64,000 nt of DNA from Monarcha castaneiventris obscurior (taxonomy: Eukaryota; Chordata; Aves; Passeriformes; Monarchidae): positions 1,931,501-1,995,500 of the forward strand of contig JAMPIT010000230.1 of the NCBI GenBank assembly GCA_026261815.1, read 5' to 3'. Positions 35,001 to 43,250 of the stretch are shown here, in pieces. Each line of letters opens with the position of its first letter. The first letter of the stretch is position 1. The notes below the pieces were generated by a model. That model saw only the letters and a list, made by a program, of their open reading frames with translations. It made no database searches and was not told where the DNA came from. Both the position numbers and the translations under genes were made by a program.

Positions 35001-36704
35001 ATCAAACTGGTCCAGGGGCCTGGTTTCAAACATCCACTTGTAGTTCTTGACGTCACCACTGATGATCTGCTCTCTGCTTACAGAGGTGACTTCGTGGAAA
35101 TTGCCAAAGCTATCCTTGATGGCATACAGGGGTGTCGTCTCAAACAGGATTTGATTGGCTTTGACATTGCCAGCTGGAATCTTCTCCTCCTCCTCTTCTT
35201 TGGTGACGGGCTCAGCATCAGCCTGCTTAATGCTGTCTAAGGGGAGAGTCTCAAACAGGGTCTTGAAAGATTTCACATCCCCTTTCACTACCTCTTCCGT
35301 GCTGGTGGCTGGAATTTCTTCCTCAAATGCCTTAGAGATACTGCCAAGGGGACAGGTCTCAAAGACGTGTTTTCTTTGCTTCACATCTCCCTTCTCCTCT
35401 GCTGAAGGCTCTACTTTCTTCAAACGTCCGACCTCAAAATTGTCTTTCAGTGTTTCCATCGGCTGCGTTTCGAAGAGCCAGAGTGTAGATTTCACATCAC
35501 CTCCAATGACTTGTTCTTTGGTTACAACACTTTCCGGAGCTTCTCCTTTCAGGGAGTCTAGAGTCTGGGTCTCAAAGAGCAGTCGCTGCTTAGTGACATC
35601 TGCCCCTGTGACAAAATCTGTCGAAGCCTTGAAGTCCTGTTCTTCAACTGTGATTTCTCTGATGGCATCCAAAGGCTGAGTTTCAAATATCCACCTTGCA
35701 CCACTGACATCGGGCCTTCCAATTTCTTCCAGTGAAATCCCACGGATTATCTGCACTTTGGAAGTGTCCTTGTTGATGGTATCCAGAGGCTGAGTCTCAA
35801 ACAGCCAGCGAGCTGTCCTGACCGCATTGGTCTGAATTTCTTCTCGGCAGACAGACTTGATTTCATGGATAGTCCCACTTTTGTCTCTGATGGCACAGAG
35901 GGGCTCTGTTTGGAAAAGCCTGACAGTCTTCTTAACATCGCCTTTAAGCTCCTGGATTTCTGACTTGAGTTGTAGGATGCTCTTCTCTTCCACTGAGGAG
36001 CAGCGTCCTATGGCATCCAAGGACTGTGCTTCAAAGAGCTGTTTGGCCCCTTTCACGTCACCTCCCTGGACAGGCTCCTTGAGAACTGCCTCCTGCACCT
36101 CAGTTTCATCCGAATACAATTTGTTTAATGTGTCCAGTGGTTGGGTTTCAAAGAGCCACCGGGCAGTGCGAACATCCCCTCTGGCAAGGTCCGTTTCTGA
36201 CACCTTGGCTGATGTTGACAGGTTGTATCCATTTATGGATTGGCTTTCAAACCTCAGGGAAGTGCTTTTCACATCCCCACTAGGAATGATCTCTTCTTCT
36301 GTCAGCTTCTTTGTGGCTTGGTGGTCCCCAATGGAGTCAAGTGCCCAGTTCTCAAAAATCCAGCGCATGGACTGAACCTCTCCCGGGAGAACTTTATCCA
36401 GGTTCACAGAGGCCTGTGCATTGGGATCCTCGGTGTTAAGCATTTCTGCCAGGTCCTCAGTCACAGCTTCTTCCAGGTTCTTCCTGAGCTCGGGGTGCAT
36501 GTGCCTGTAGAGCCTCTTCAGCTCGTTCACCTGGCGCTGCTGGTAGAACTTGGAGAAGGCTTGCTTTGGAGGAGGCACAGGGAGTGCATTGAGATCCTGA
36601 CCCCCTGGAGCGACGACCTGGACTGAGCTAACGGCTGGAGGGGGAGGCAGGTCATCTTCCATTTTCTTGATGGCAACTTTAGATGATTTCTGAGCTTCTG
36701 ACAT
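29022..36704 (-). CDS. XIRP1: Xin actin-binding repeat-containing protein 1, main exon
   Basis: One uninterrupted exon of 2560 codons. XIRP1 (Xin, CMYA1) is a striated-muscle protein of intercalated discs and myotendinous junctions that bundles F-actin through Xin repeats. Near residues 50-90 is the family N-terminus (FSKFYQQRQVNELKRLYRH). From about residue 110 to 1075 (nt 33,480-36,385) I count 27 clear repeats of the form DVK-x5-LFET-x-PLD-x-I, followed by decayed ones. Mid-protein features are an exact FPPPP Ena/VASP EVH1 ligand (nt about 31,540), a less exact LPPPP near the N-terminus, and SH3-type proline clusters (KPVPPPKPE, IPPPLPPKP; about 31,170-31,340). The C-terminal block QKSILELQTGPDG...YGATRT is typical of XIRP1. 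I start at MSEAQKSS because a 3' splice site (ctgtttccccaaag) abuts that ATG; the 11 codons upstream are probably intron. Because the acceptor is in phase 0, the ATG could also be internal in a longer product. Confidence 0.95.
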   Translation of the reverse strand: MSEAQKSSKVAIKKMEDDLPPPPAVSSVQVVAPGGQDLNALPVPPPKQAFSKFYQQRQVNELKRLYRHMHPELRKNLEEAVTEDLAEMLNTEDPNAQASVNLDKVLPGEVQSMRWIFENWALDSIGDHQATKKLTEEEIIPSGDVKSTSLRFESQSINGYNLSTSAKVSETDLARGDVRTARWLFETQPLDTLNKLYSDETEVQEAVLKEPVQGGDVKGAKQLFEAQSLDAIGRCSSVEEKSILQLKSEIQELKGDVKKTVRLFQTEPLCAIRDKSGTIHEIKSVCREEIQTNAVRTARWLFETQPLDTINKDTSKVQIIRGISLEEIGRPDVSGARWIFETQPLDAIREITVEEQDFKASTDFVTGADVTKQRLLFETQTLDSLKGEAPESVVTKEQVIGGDVKSTLWLFETQPMETLKDNFEVGRLKKVEPSAEEKGDVKQRKHVFETCPLGSISKAFEEEIPATSTEEVVKGDVKSFKTLFETLPLDSIKQADAEPVTKEEEEEKIPAGNVKANQILFETTPLYAIKDSFGNFHEVTSVSREQIISGDVKNYKWMFETRPLDQFDESIKKVDIIRGITKQEVVAGDVRTAKWLFETQPMDVIHLQATEGEKHPSVKREISQKGDVKTCRWLFETQPMHTLYEKAEKKQEEDGSVPQADVKSYTWMFETQPLDSLKGQEEQYLQVSKAYSQEELQGVDVKTVRHLFETEPLGSSTVSEADRKKTMRYSSRVEFQSGEVSRVKEFFEAKPLDTATKPKSQKDAGTIEAGSVHKFTWLFENYPMDTLKDNSEGIQEIPPEKNVKRGDIGGKRFVFETYSLDQIHDKVDETELQKIQKDTMSKANVKSCTMLFESQPLYAIQDKEGGYHEVTSVQKEEIMKGDMKGARWLFETKPLDQIKKEEEVFVIRAVTQEDIKKGDVQTARWRFETEPLDSFSGGKLSVPRTVDDVQKGDVQSNKQLFESQQVGQKKYVRMVSVSDVQRGDVRTSTWLFENHPVDSLYGDAERSSPMSTVQREDSQKGDVKRCTWLFETQPMDTLKDTEVTATAGPQEEIPRADVKSTTWLFESTPLDKFSASEGSIEIELKERTMKETLETLCTCQAIQHDGILIEANDMESVKMVKYQLSSPGTPEILKEEIVGGHLQRIMLQLLHRTNVEAQSVLVEEDREGKIKVSPLQLLDQSEAVKGKEDLSGDVAKALQGLLSQDASIKKGMVLQETKSGSVKMTLYSLLFHSVQQKVVKGDVKSTIGNLLASSQEQKAAATIKREDNEKGNVQLFASCIEKGDLSYLKNLQQESEIQSLISSQAEEGVDESGPRVVQGANIHILPNKDKIEKVIAGGEPGAMEGAKKGFVCEGTGREGVLEREAVHAAGVTGTTVQCLGKPLPTVMGKEEILSGGLKVTTKSIQRVADASKKAEKEATTAHLKEPKTMMQGTFPAQVTAQRAEVDGKQQSVVTGEASQSQTEEKALGSDLQAAMQSLRLATAEAKNIQHHVQSKFQRNREEVHTACRQQTVSSQGTMTLQSTVHQQDTSSTKQESSSTATRTTTTRVQEASKTHTSVSQKSIASHKKVSASEEVQGGQLLSQEIQVVPSRDFSIKDGLYTATPVKTYINPCVESDYKEQSVQEERDGGVRGDVQTAIRALQSAATEQRLVEKEDVVRGNLKATLQSLEKSNVNVSRGDFKAAMIYRNAGQSYSVCKKKNETQLTSNETAVVASGSQADNDFPPPPSVAVMKAEHCPPSTKAAREGALLLPTSKDEAPGCSALLQTPLPALPSLSCKPNDHSPAEKPRTPPKPETTTPPRKKPVPPPKPEHLLHEAHSASANNSTSKSTKPIPPPLPPKPLGLREISKPKPSPTELGLSCMEVHEQTGYEEVQAKHCNLETSVKRSVTVQGINPERKLPKYTAKTPLQIAEERYKASKGGQGKVESDSAKTSKPMKNGVIGFEVKQGMMSDKAAAPRRCPGEVAQRQIELCQEENGCSSLSSPTCPGRAQTQNVPGQTEPSTSPMGHTTPLKRGDGTAQNALSEVERESVSNSYGLWDSQRVTQQVHERRQTSHSMSFHQQSMNSFEEHQQGNSRQRKCPDREAETPAQEKPAVVMREKKKRETEDERRKRLSVHKEEIMKGNVKEAMEIFENLRRQEQLQEILNRVREFEEETSKVDVKALKSFFEKVPEWVVRQKAKQQDKAEAKEDADSVSSVDLVFEDLERASAEILHLKEQTLARIQDIEEAIKKAIYSVSNLKSESDIAGLSGLFKESLGSTQSSVSSSNIRKISIVSSKAKQEEVMLETGEAASVESAKVVEKTEGAKAELGVPRLIQSRVSSPSSPSYISIESAARKPAESPRTAHSPQDGSSPDCLDSPGKRDAFAQNSFSSFNHPSAGSAGHDTKPLEKRPDPVQTKAGLSSMKQHMLGNANHPTSDKEKCSLDTSKDSCHCGMKGSFSEYRSLNVPSPQNPRRQKSILELQTGPDGSKLYGATRTVMEQYEEMDQFGNKIITSSTTVTKQSETQTSSTCDVVSHPQYEVSASPVFQRYLKSPGEDFHTNGTFQEPGVVFVTFGNSKPKK

Positions 36705-39557
36705 CTTTGGGGAAACAGTTTTAAATGTCAGCATCACCTCTCACCCCCCATCCCCATGGCCGTTAATGGAGTGAACGGCAAAGGGAAAAGCCAACGGGGA
36801 AATTCATGCACCCAGTAAGCTCCATACCTTTAGTTCAGTAGCACACAGCACTCCAAAGCATCACATCACTGCACACGCTCCGGGCTTGGTGTTAGCCCTG
36901 GTTCCACAGCAAAGCAAGGTCTCTAATTCGGGTGAGGTGGTTAGTCTAGAATTCCCTGGATTCAGTCCAGCTAGAGCACAAGAGAGGTGCCCGATTTGGA
37001 CTATGCCACCAAGAGAGAATGACCACAAGAAGGATAAGGCTGACTTAGAGAAGTCACCTAAAATTAACTTCTCCCTCCTGCTGCCCAGTGTCCAGGACTG
37101 ATGTTCCCAACTGAGGACCTGCAGAGAGTCTGGGAACAAAGGATCTGGGTACAGGAGAAAGCCAAGGAGCCATTTGTGAAGAGATCTCAAGAAGAAAACG
37201 GGGAGAGGGAACCAAAGTGTTAAACTGAGCTGATGAGATTGGATGGTGAGGTAACATGATGAGCTTTTGGTAGCACTATGGGGTGCCCACTGCTCAGGAG
37301 GGAGGGCTTGGGGAAGAATGTTCATCTGATTAACGATTTCTTCTGTTGCACTCAGGAGTGTACTCCACGACACCATTTGCACAAGAATAGATGCACATTT
37401 ACATAGTTGGAGACTTAAAGCTCTTCTGACTTGCAGACTTGTACAGGCATGAGGTTAACTAAGGTTTGCAAACTGCTGGAATCAGCAGGCCAAAATCTGT
37501 GCTGCCTTAGAGGGAAAAGCAAGGATGAGGGACCAGAGGTTGGGGTAGCTCCTATAGGTGGGGGCCAGGGTTAGACCAGTTTACACTCAGTCCAACTGAG
37601 CTCACCTCAAATTCACAGCAGTGTTGGTACAGAAGTGAACAGAGTGGACTGTGGTTGTCCAGCCTCCCTTTGAACCTCCCTTTCTGCAATTTTTCTCCTC
37701 AGTTTGTGCATCCTGGGCATTGAACACTCAACTGAATACCTGCAACCTGCACTGACTGAGCATTTATCCACAGGGAAGGTAGCTGAAGCCTTTAATCATT
37801 GTCTAAAAGAGACAGTAATCCTGGTGGCTTTCCTTTTAGTAAACAGATCTGCTGACCCTTGGCATGCCTGTGCAGTTACGTCTGCAGAGTTATGCCCGGA
37901 ATATTATTAGTTGTTGCTCAAAGCAATGGTGCACGGTGTTATTTCACTCTCTTACACACAGATTGTTCTGGCTAAAAATAAGTTTTGAACATTAGTAAAA
38001 GAAACCCACACTCAGAACACCAAAATCAGCATATTTTGCAGCAAGTGAAAAACACAAATCTTTTGCATGAGCCAATGCACTTGGAATGCACTTTTTAAAA
38101 TAAGCGTTTGTTGTTTGTTTTTTTTTTAATCTGTGAAAAACTTCTGAATGTGGAGAAGGGCAACTGAGCAGCTGATAGCTATATTCAGTATGAAAGTGCT
38201 CCTGGCTGCCTTGTGTGGGTATTTAGATCACACTCACAGGCCACAAATATTTGGTTAGATAACAGTGCTTATCTTAAACATTTCCTACCTTGTTTTTTTT
38301 CTGTCTGTGGGGAGAGTGAATGGAGTTGTCCTTCACAGTACTCTGGAAAAGATATGAGGAGAAATGCCATTAAACTGCACAGGGAGACACATTATCTGCA
38401 TATATATTTTTATGTGCTTATATGTAGTAATGTGTAGTAATTACAGAGACCTGAAAACCATGCAGGTGTGGTTTTCTGTTTTGGTTTACTGGCAGTTCTG
38501 TACAGTTGAGAAAACAATTTTATTCCAGGTTGATCAAAAATATGTTTTCTAAAGTGTCAGTCAACAAATAAAACTCCAAACCCATTTTTTTAAAGTTAGG
38601 GGAAAAACAAAACTAGCACTGATTTTTCCAAAGTTTGATTTAGCCTGTACTTTTCCTTATAATAACTTCAATATTTCAAAATTAAAACTGATCTACATTT
38701 TTAATTGTACTATGAATTGTGTATTTATTGCTTTGTAATTTTAAAAAAAAATAATTCTTGGTTTTCTAACCAGCTGTAATTTTCCAAATGCAGTCTCCAC
38801 TTATTTATTTTCAACTGGGACTGCTTCATCTGGACCTCTCCCTGGTCGAGAGACTGCATCTCTGAACAGGGCCCCATAAAAGTTGAGACTGTGGGGAAAC
38901 ATAAGCCTGCCTGCAGGAAGGGTCTAGGTATAAAATCCCATCCCATGTTACTCCTGGATCACCAGTGGAACTAGAGAAATGGGAAAAAAATGTGCCTCTT
39001 AACCCTTATAACCTGAATTATCACGTGGCCTGATGATCAGCCTGGAGTGGGGGATTAAATCCCTGGATCCCAGACTAAGGGATATAAAAACAGAAGCACA
39101 GGGAGGTTGCACTGTAAGGTAATGCTTGAGCGTGGCATATATATGTATATATATATATATGTGTATATCTGTGTGTGTGTGTCAGAATGAGGATAGCATG
39201 GAGACGTACATGTTACTCTGTACTAAATATTTCCTTCGTGGATGTATGTGAATATAAATGTGGAAATAAAATGGAAATCTTATGTATGAGTAAACTGTAT
39301 AGTCTAGTGAATGTAGGGGGTGTGTGTGTATGCATGTGTGAATTTAATAAGCATGTGATACATGTGTGTGTTTGTACACATTTATCTTATATTTGCAAGT
39401 GACAAGGGGAAAATGGTCACTTTTGGGAAACCAAAGGCTGTTTCTTCAGATTTACCAAGCAGACATGTTCTCTCTCACCCTCTCACAGCCACTTGCCGGG
39501 ACGGGACATTGCTGGGATGCCGCCGGTGGCTGGGGAGGGGGAGGACGCGGTCCTTAC
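36705..39557. other. Putative intron between the Xin exon and the exon at 39.6 kb
   Basis: No coding exon seen. AT-rich centre (38.0-38.8 kb). A perfect MEF2-type motif, CTAAAAATAA, lies at 37972-37981, which would suit a muscle gene but could be chance. Confidence 0.45.
39136..39182. repeat. (TA)n/(TG)n dinucleotide repeat
   Basis: Alternating TA and TG dinucleotides; the next 200 bases remain TG-rich with scattered ATG/TGTG runs. Confidence 0.9.
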
Positions 39558-39712
39558 CGGCTGTGCGGGGCTGGCGTCAGCAGCAGCAGCTGTCTGCGAG
39601 AGATACAGAGCCGACAGCTCCTTCACGGAGGGCGCAGAGGACCTCCCTCGTCCTTGCTGAAGTATGTGGCTGGTGCTGCCTGATGGGTCTAAAAATGACC
39701 GTGCCCGATCAT
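39558..39712 (-). CDS. Upstream coding exon of the XIRP1/LIM locus, SVKELSALYL motif
   Basis: A 155-nt exon inferred from a strong acceptor (gtctgtccctgtttcag), an open frame, and donor CCG/gtaagg. It needs one base from the previous exon, then reads DRARSFLDPSGS...SSAPSVKELSALYLSQ...SPAQP and ends in phase 0. The segment SVKELSALYLSQ resembles SVSELVARYQRI in the exon pair at 59457 and 58207, and the short amphipathic segments before the LIM domain of EPLIN-type proteins. Both the Xin exon (36704) and the LIM exon (22823) start in phase 0, so either can follow it. It lies in a CpG-rich stretch (39,480-39,840), so a non-coding or alternative first-exon role for XIRP1 is also possible. No transcript evidence is available. 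Confidence 0.6.
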
Positions 39713-40420
39713 CTGAAACAGGGACAGACGCGTGTGGTGAGCCGCGAGCCGCAGGCGGGAGGGCAGGGCCAGCATCGCTGTCCACGGGCTCTGCCACCAC
39801 ACACAGAGTTCCCCACTCAGCCCCACCCCGGTCCCCCAAAACTTAACATCGCACCCTTCTGGTTCAGGGAGAAAACATGGACATTCTCATCTCCTTCATG
39901 GCTGAGGTGGATGTTGAGCCTGCATGAGAGTAACACATCTGGCAGTGACCTGATGCCCCCATTTCTGCATCCCTGGGCAAGGCCATCACCAAACATGAGT
40001 GAGTCAGAGGAGATGGAGGAGCTACACAAACTCTACTTGAGCTAATTCCCACTTTTTTTGCTCCGTGGCCAAACCACTCTGCTGTGGGTGTGCCTCACAA
40101 TCAGTTATATCCATTTATCTTTGCCTCTCCCCTGGGAGCTCATTTCAGGAGAGATGAAAAGGGTGAGACTTGCCCCAGGATGTAGCAGGGAGCCCTTGGT
40201 AGAGCCAGAGGACCAAACACTGCTCTGTATTTACAGACCTGATACTTTGAGCTGCACCAGCTCCCATGGGGTCCCCACTGGTGCTTCAGTTTTCAAAGAA
40301 AGAGACAACTCCAAAATGTAGCCAAGACCTTTCTTTTTGCGTTAATCTGCCAGGTGTGAGGATGGCCATCTCCACCTCCCATCACAACCATATATATTAT
40401 ATAGAGCTTTACACCTACAG

Positions 40421-40460
40421 GATGCATCTCAACCCTACAGGATGCATCTCAACCCTACAG
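40421..40460. repeat. Two perfect 20-bp tandem copies
   Basis: The unit gatgcatctcaaccctacag occurs twice back to back, preceded by a partial copy (ctacag). No gene context is evident. Confidence 0.95.
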
Positions 40461-41439
40461 GTTACCCAGGGCTGTAATTTCTCTGTTGCCACTGTAAAAA
40501 CACGAGAAGGTTCTCCCGTTCTCTGCAGGGCTTGCACTGCTGCATTTGGATTTAGTGAGGTATTTGCAATGCTTTCTGTTTGAACAATGGGCTCTCTCTC
40601 CACAAATCCAGCTATTGCACAGCCAGGAAAGGGCTGACGTACTTTCTAATACGTGCACACTAGAAGCACTGCAGCCTTTCCAGCATTCTTTGCCGTCAAA
40701 CCTCAGGCCCCAAATCATGAGAATTAGAAAACAACAAACCTAATGACGCTTCCTTTTTGTGTTCTGCATTTAAGTTTAGATTTTCAAGTTTTTCTTTAAA
40801 ATACTGAAAGAAACTTAACCCTGGTTTTATTTTAAACTGACAAGAGGCAACTTTGTGCACTAAAGGTGCTTCAAATGAAATACCAGTTTCTATAGGCACA
40901 AACAAGCACAGAAGAGCCATGATGATAAGAGCAGAGGGACCTCAGAGAGTTGTCAGACCCTGCCAATTGTGCTGCTGGCAAGCGCCAAACCCCAAGATTT
41001 CTGTTGTCCTTCGTTCCAGCTGCTCCTGCAGGTGTGCAGGCATTTTGATGCAGAACCAAGACTGGATACATGGGGAAGCAGTGGGATGCAATACAGATTT
41101 AGCTGCCCAGTTCTACTGGAGGTCAGTAGGACATCAGAGGAGGAAACAGAAGAAGATATTTCCTTAAAGCTTTTTTTTTTTTTTCCCCTAAATCTCCATG
41201 TAAATACAGCACCTTTCTCCCTGATTTCTGTTGTCCGCAGTTTAAAGATTGAGGCAAAGGGAATTATCTGTCTACAGCCACTGGAGCCAGTGGTAAGGCT
41301 GGGGCAGACCTGCTGCATCCTGAGATAGGCTGTGAGGTTGCAACCACCCTCTGGTCGCATCATTTTCGCCCACTTTGCTCAAGACACCCCAAACTTTGAC
41401 TAGATCCTGGATTTTTGAGATGAACAGCATCCTGGAAAT

Positions 41440-41735
41440 CATAGAATGGTTTGTGTTGGAAGGAACTTTGGAGAACATCTCCTTCCAACCCCCCTGCCAT
41501 GGGGAGGGATGCCACCCACTATCGCAGGTTGCTCCAAGCCCTGTCCAGCCTTGCCTTGGACACTTCCAGGGATCCAGGGGCAGCCACAGCTTCTCTGGGC
41601 ATCCTGTGCCAGGGACTCACAACCCTCACAGTAAATAATTTCTTCCTTTTATCTAACCACAATCTCTCCTCTTTCAGTTTAAAACTGTTCCCCTTTGTCC
41701 TAAGGACATCAGGAGGGTTCTTGCAGCATGTGCTG
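41440..41735 (-). mobile_element. CR1 LINE 3' end
   Basis: Inverted CR1 terminus (catagaatggtttgtgttgg) followed by the conserved body (caccctctgggcat-type region, ctcctctttcagtttaaaac). Confidence 0.9.
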
Positions 41736-42639
41736 AATTAGCTGCAGAAAGCTTTGGGGAATCTGAAAAAATCCCTTTTGAGGAATTTGAAAAATCTTGT
41801 CTGGGAATCTCTTTCTTTCCTCCTACATTGCTGAATTACCTACTGGAAAGGCAAGAAGGAGTCCAATCAGTCTGGCAAACAGAGAGTTTCTTCTTTGCAT
41901 GGTAATGAGATTTAGCTAAGCCCCCCAGTAAGAGCAGTGGGGAACACTGGGCACAGTGAGCCTTGCTAGCTTCAAGGTAGAAAGGAAACCAAGCACAGAT
42001 TTGCAGCCTTTCTGGCTGGGAAAATGAACACAAGCCCTTGACTGTCTTTAACACCACCTCTAGGAGAGGGGAGCACCTCATGGCAAGGCAGGGACCCTGC
42101 CTAGGCTGGTGTGAATTCCTGTGATTACCCAGTTCAGTGTGAAGTGTTTAGCAAAAGCATCCCCGTGTCCATGAGCTGGGCTGGTGATGTTTAATGGCCT
42201 CCTCCCACTCCAGACTATGGGCATTACTGCTGAGATGATATAATTTGTACTAACCTATAGGCCTGTAGGTTCACATACTGCACAAAGAAAAGCCACGTGC
42301 CCCTCCAGCCATGAACAAATAACGCAGCTGAAGGAAGATTTCCAGTTCAGGCAGTGGAAAATAGCACAATGTCAGTGTTGCCCGTTCCTTCACCCTTTTG
42401 CTTGGGTGGATGAAAGGCCACAGGGCTTGTTTTAATGACAGATATAATTAGATACAAGGCTTTCGTTGAAGGCATCCCCTTATCGCTGCCTGTTTTCTTT
42501 TCTTTTTTTTTTATTCTTCCCGTCTCATTTTTGACTATTTTTTTTTCAGTGCACAGGCTGTGCACAGCTCTGTTTGCTTATCACTTCTCACAAAGCCTCC
42601 TGCCTTGGAGAGGGGCTGCTCCAACCCGCCGAGCTGGCT

Positions 42640-43250
42640 CTGCGCTTGCACAAAGTCTGGTCTCTGCCTGACGAAACAGGCTGCTGCCACCCTCTAAATC
42701 GCTAATTATAGATAAGAGCAGAAGAACAGCAGTTCGTGCCGCTAACGGGAAGGCTGAGTTGTCACGTGTGCCCGGATAGCGACATCCGAGCAGCACCGAG
42801 GACATCCCAGGGGCTGGGAGCAAGGTGCGGCTTCGCAGCATCCCCTGGGAGCGAGCGGGGAGCTTCCCAGCTGAAGATGCTGGAGCACAGATAAAGGCCG
42901 CTCTAGACACCAGGCTTCGGGTGATATTTGCTGTGTATGAGGTGGAAGCCCAGCCTGAAACCTGTGCCGGGCTCCGCATTTCTGCCTCGCTGAGCAAAAG
43001 GGCTCCGCTGGCGCGCTTGGCATCCGCTCCAGCGCTGAGTGATGCATCCCGAGCCGCGCTGATTGACTGCACGGACTGCGGCCCCAGGGGTGTTAAATAC
43101 GATACTTCAGGCATTAAAGCATCCCCTGCGAGCTAAAATAGGAGGAAACGATCTCCTGAAACCCCCCTCCTCCCGTCCCACCCAGTGGCTGGCACCACGG
43201 CCGACGGCGCTGCTGTCCAAATGAAGGATACAGGGAATGCTCCTCCCTGC
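42640..43250. promoter_or_regulatory. CpG-rich stretch without a recognised gene
   Basis: GC- and CpG-rich relative to its neighbours; a 177-codon minus-strand frame is open across it (42581-43114) but shows no known domain. A promoter or exaptable CpG island is the likeliest reading. Confidence 0.35.

Noticed and set aside
30019..36375. Several plus-strand frames of 100-240 codons across the Xin exon
   Set aside because: Antisense shadows of the repeat-rich Xin coding exon.
36705..36737. Eleven extra codons upstream of the XIRP1 MSEAQ start
   Set aside because: A 3' splice site abuts the MSEAQ ATG, so these codons are most likely intron read-through.
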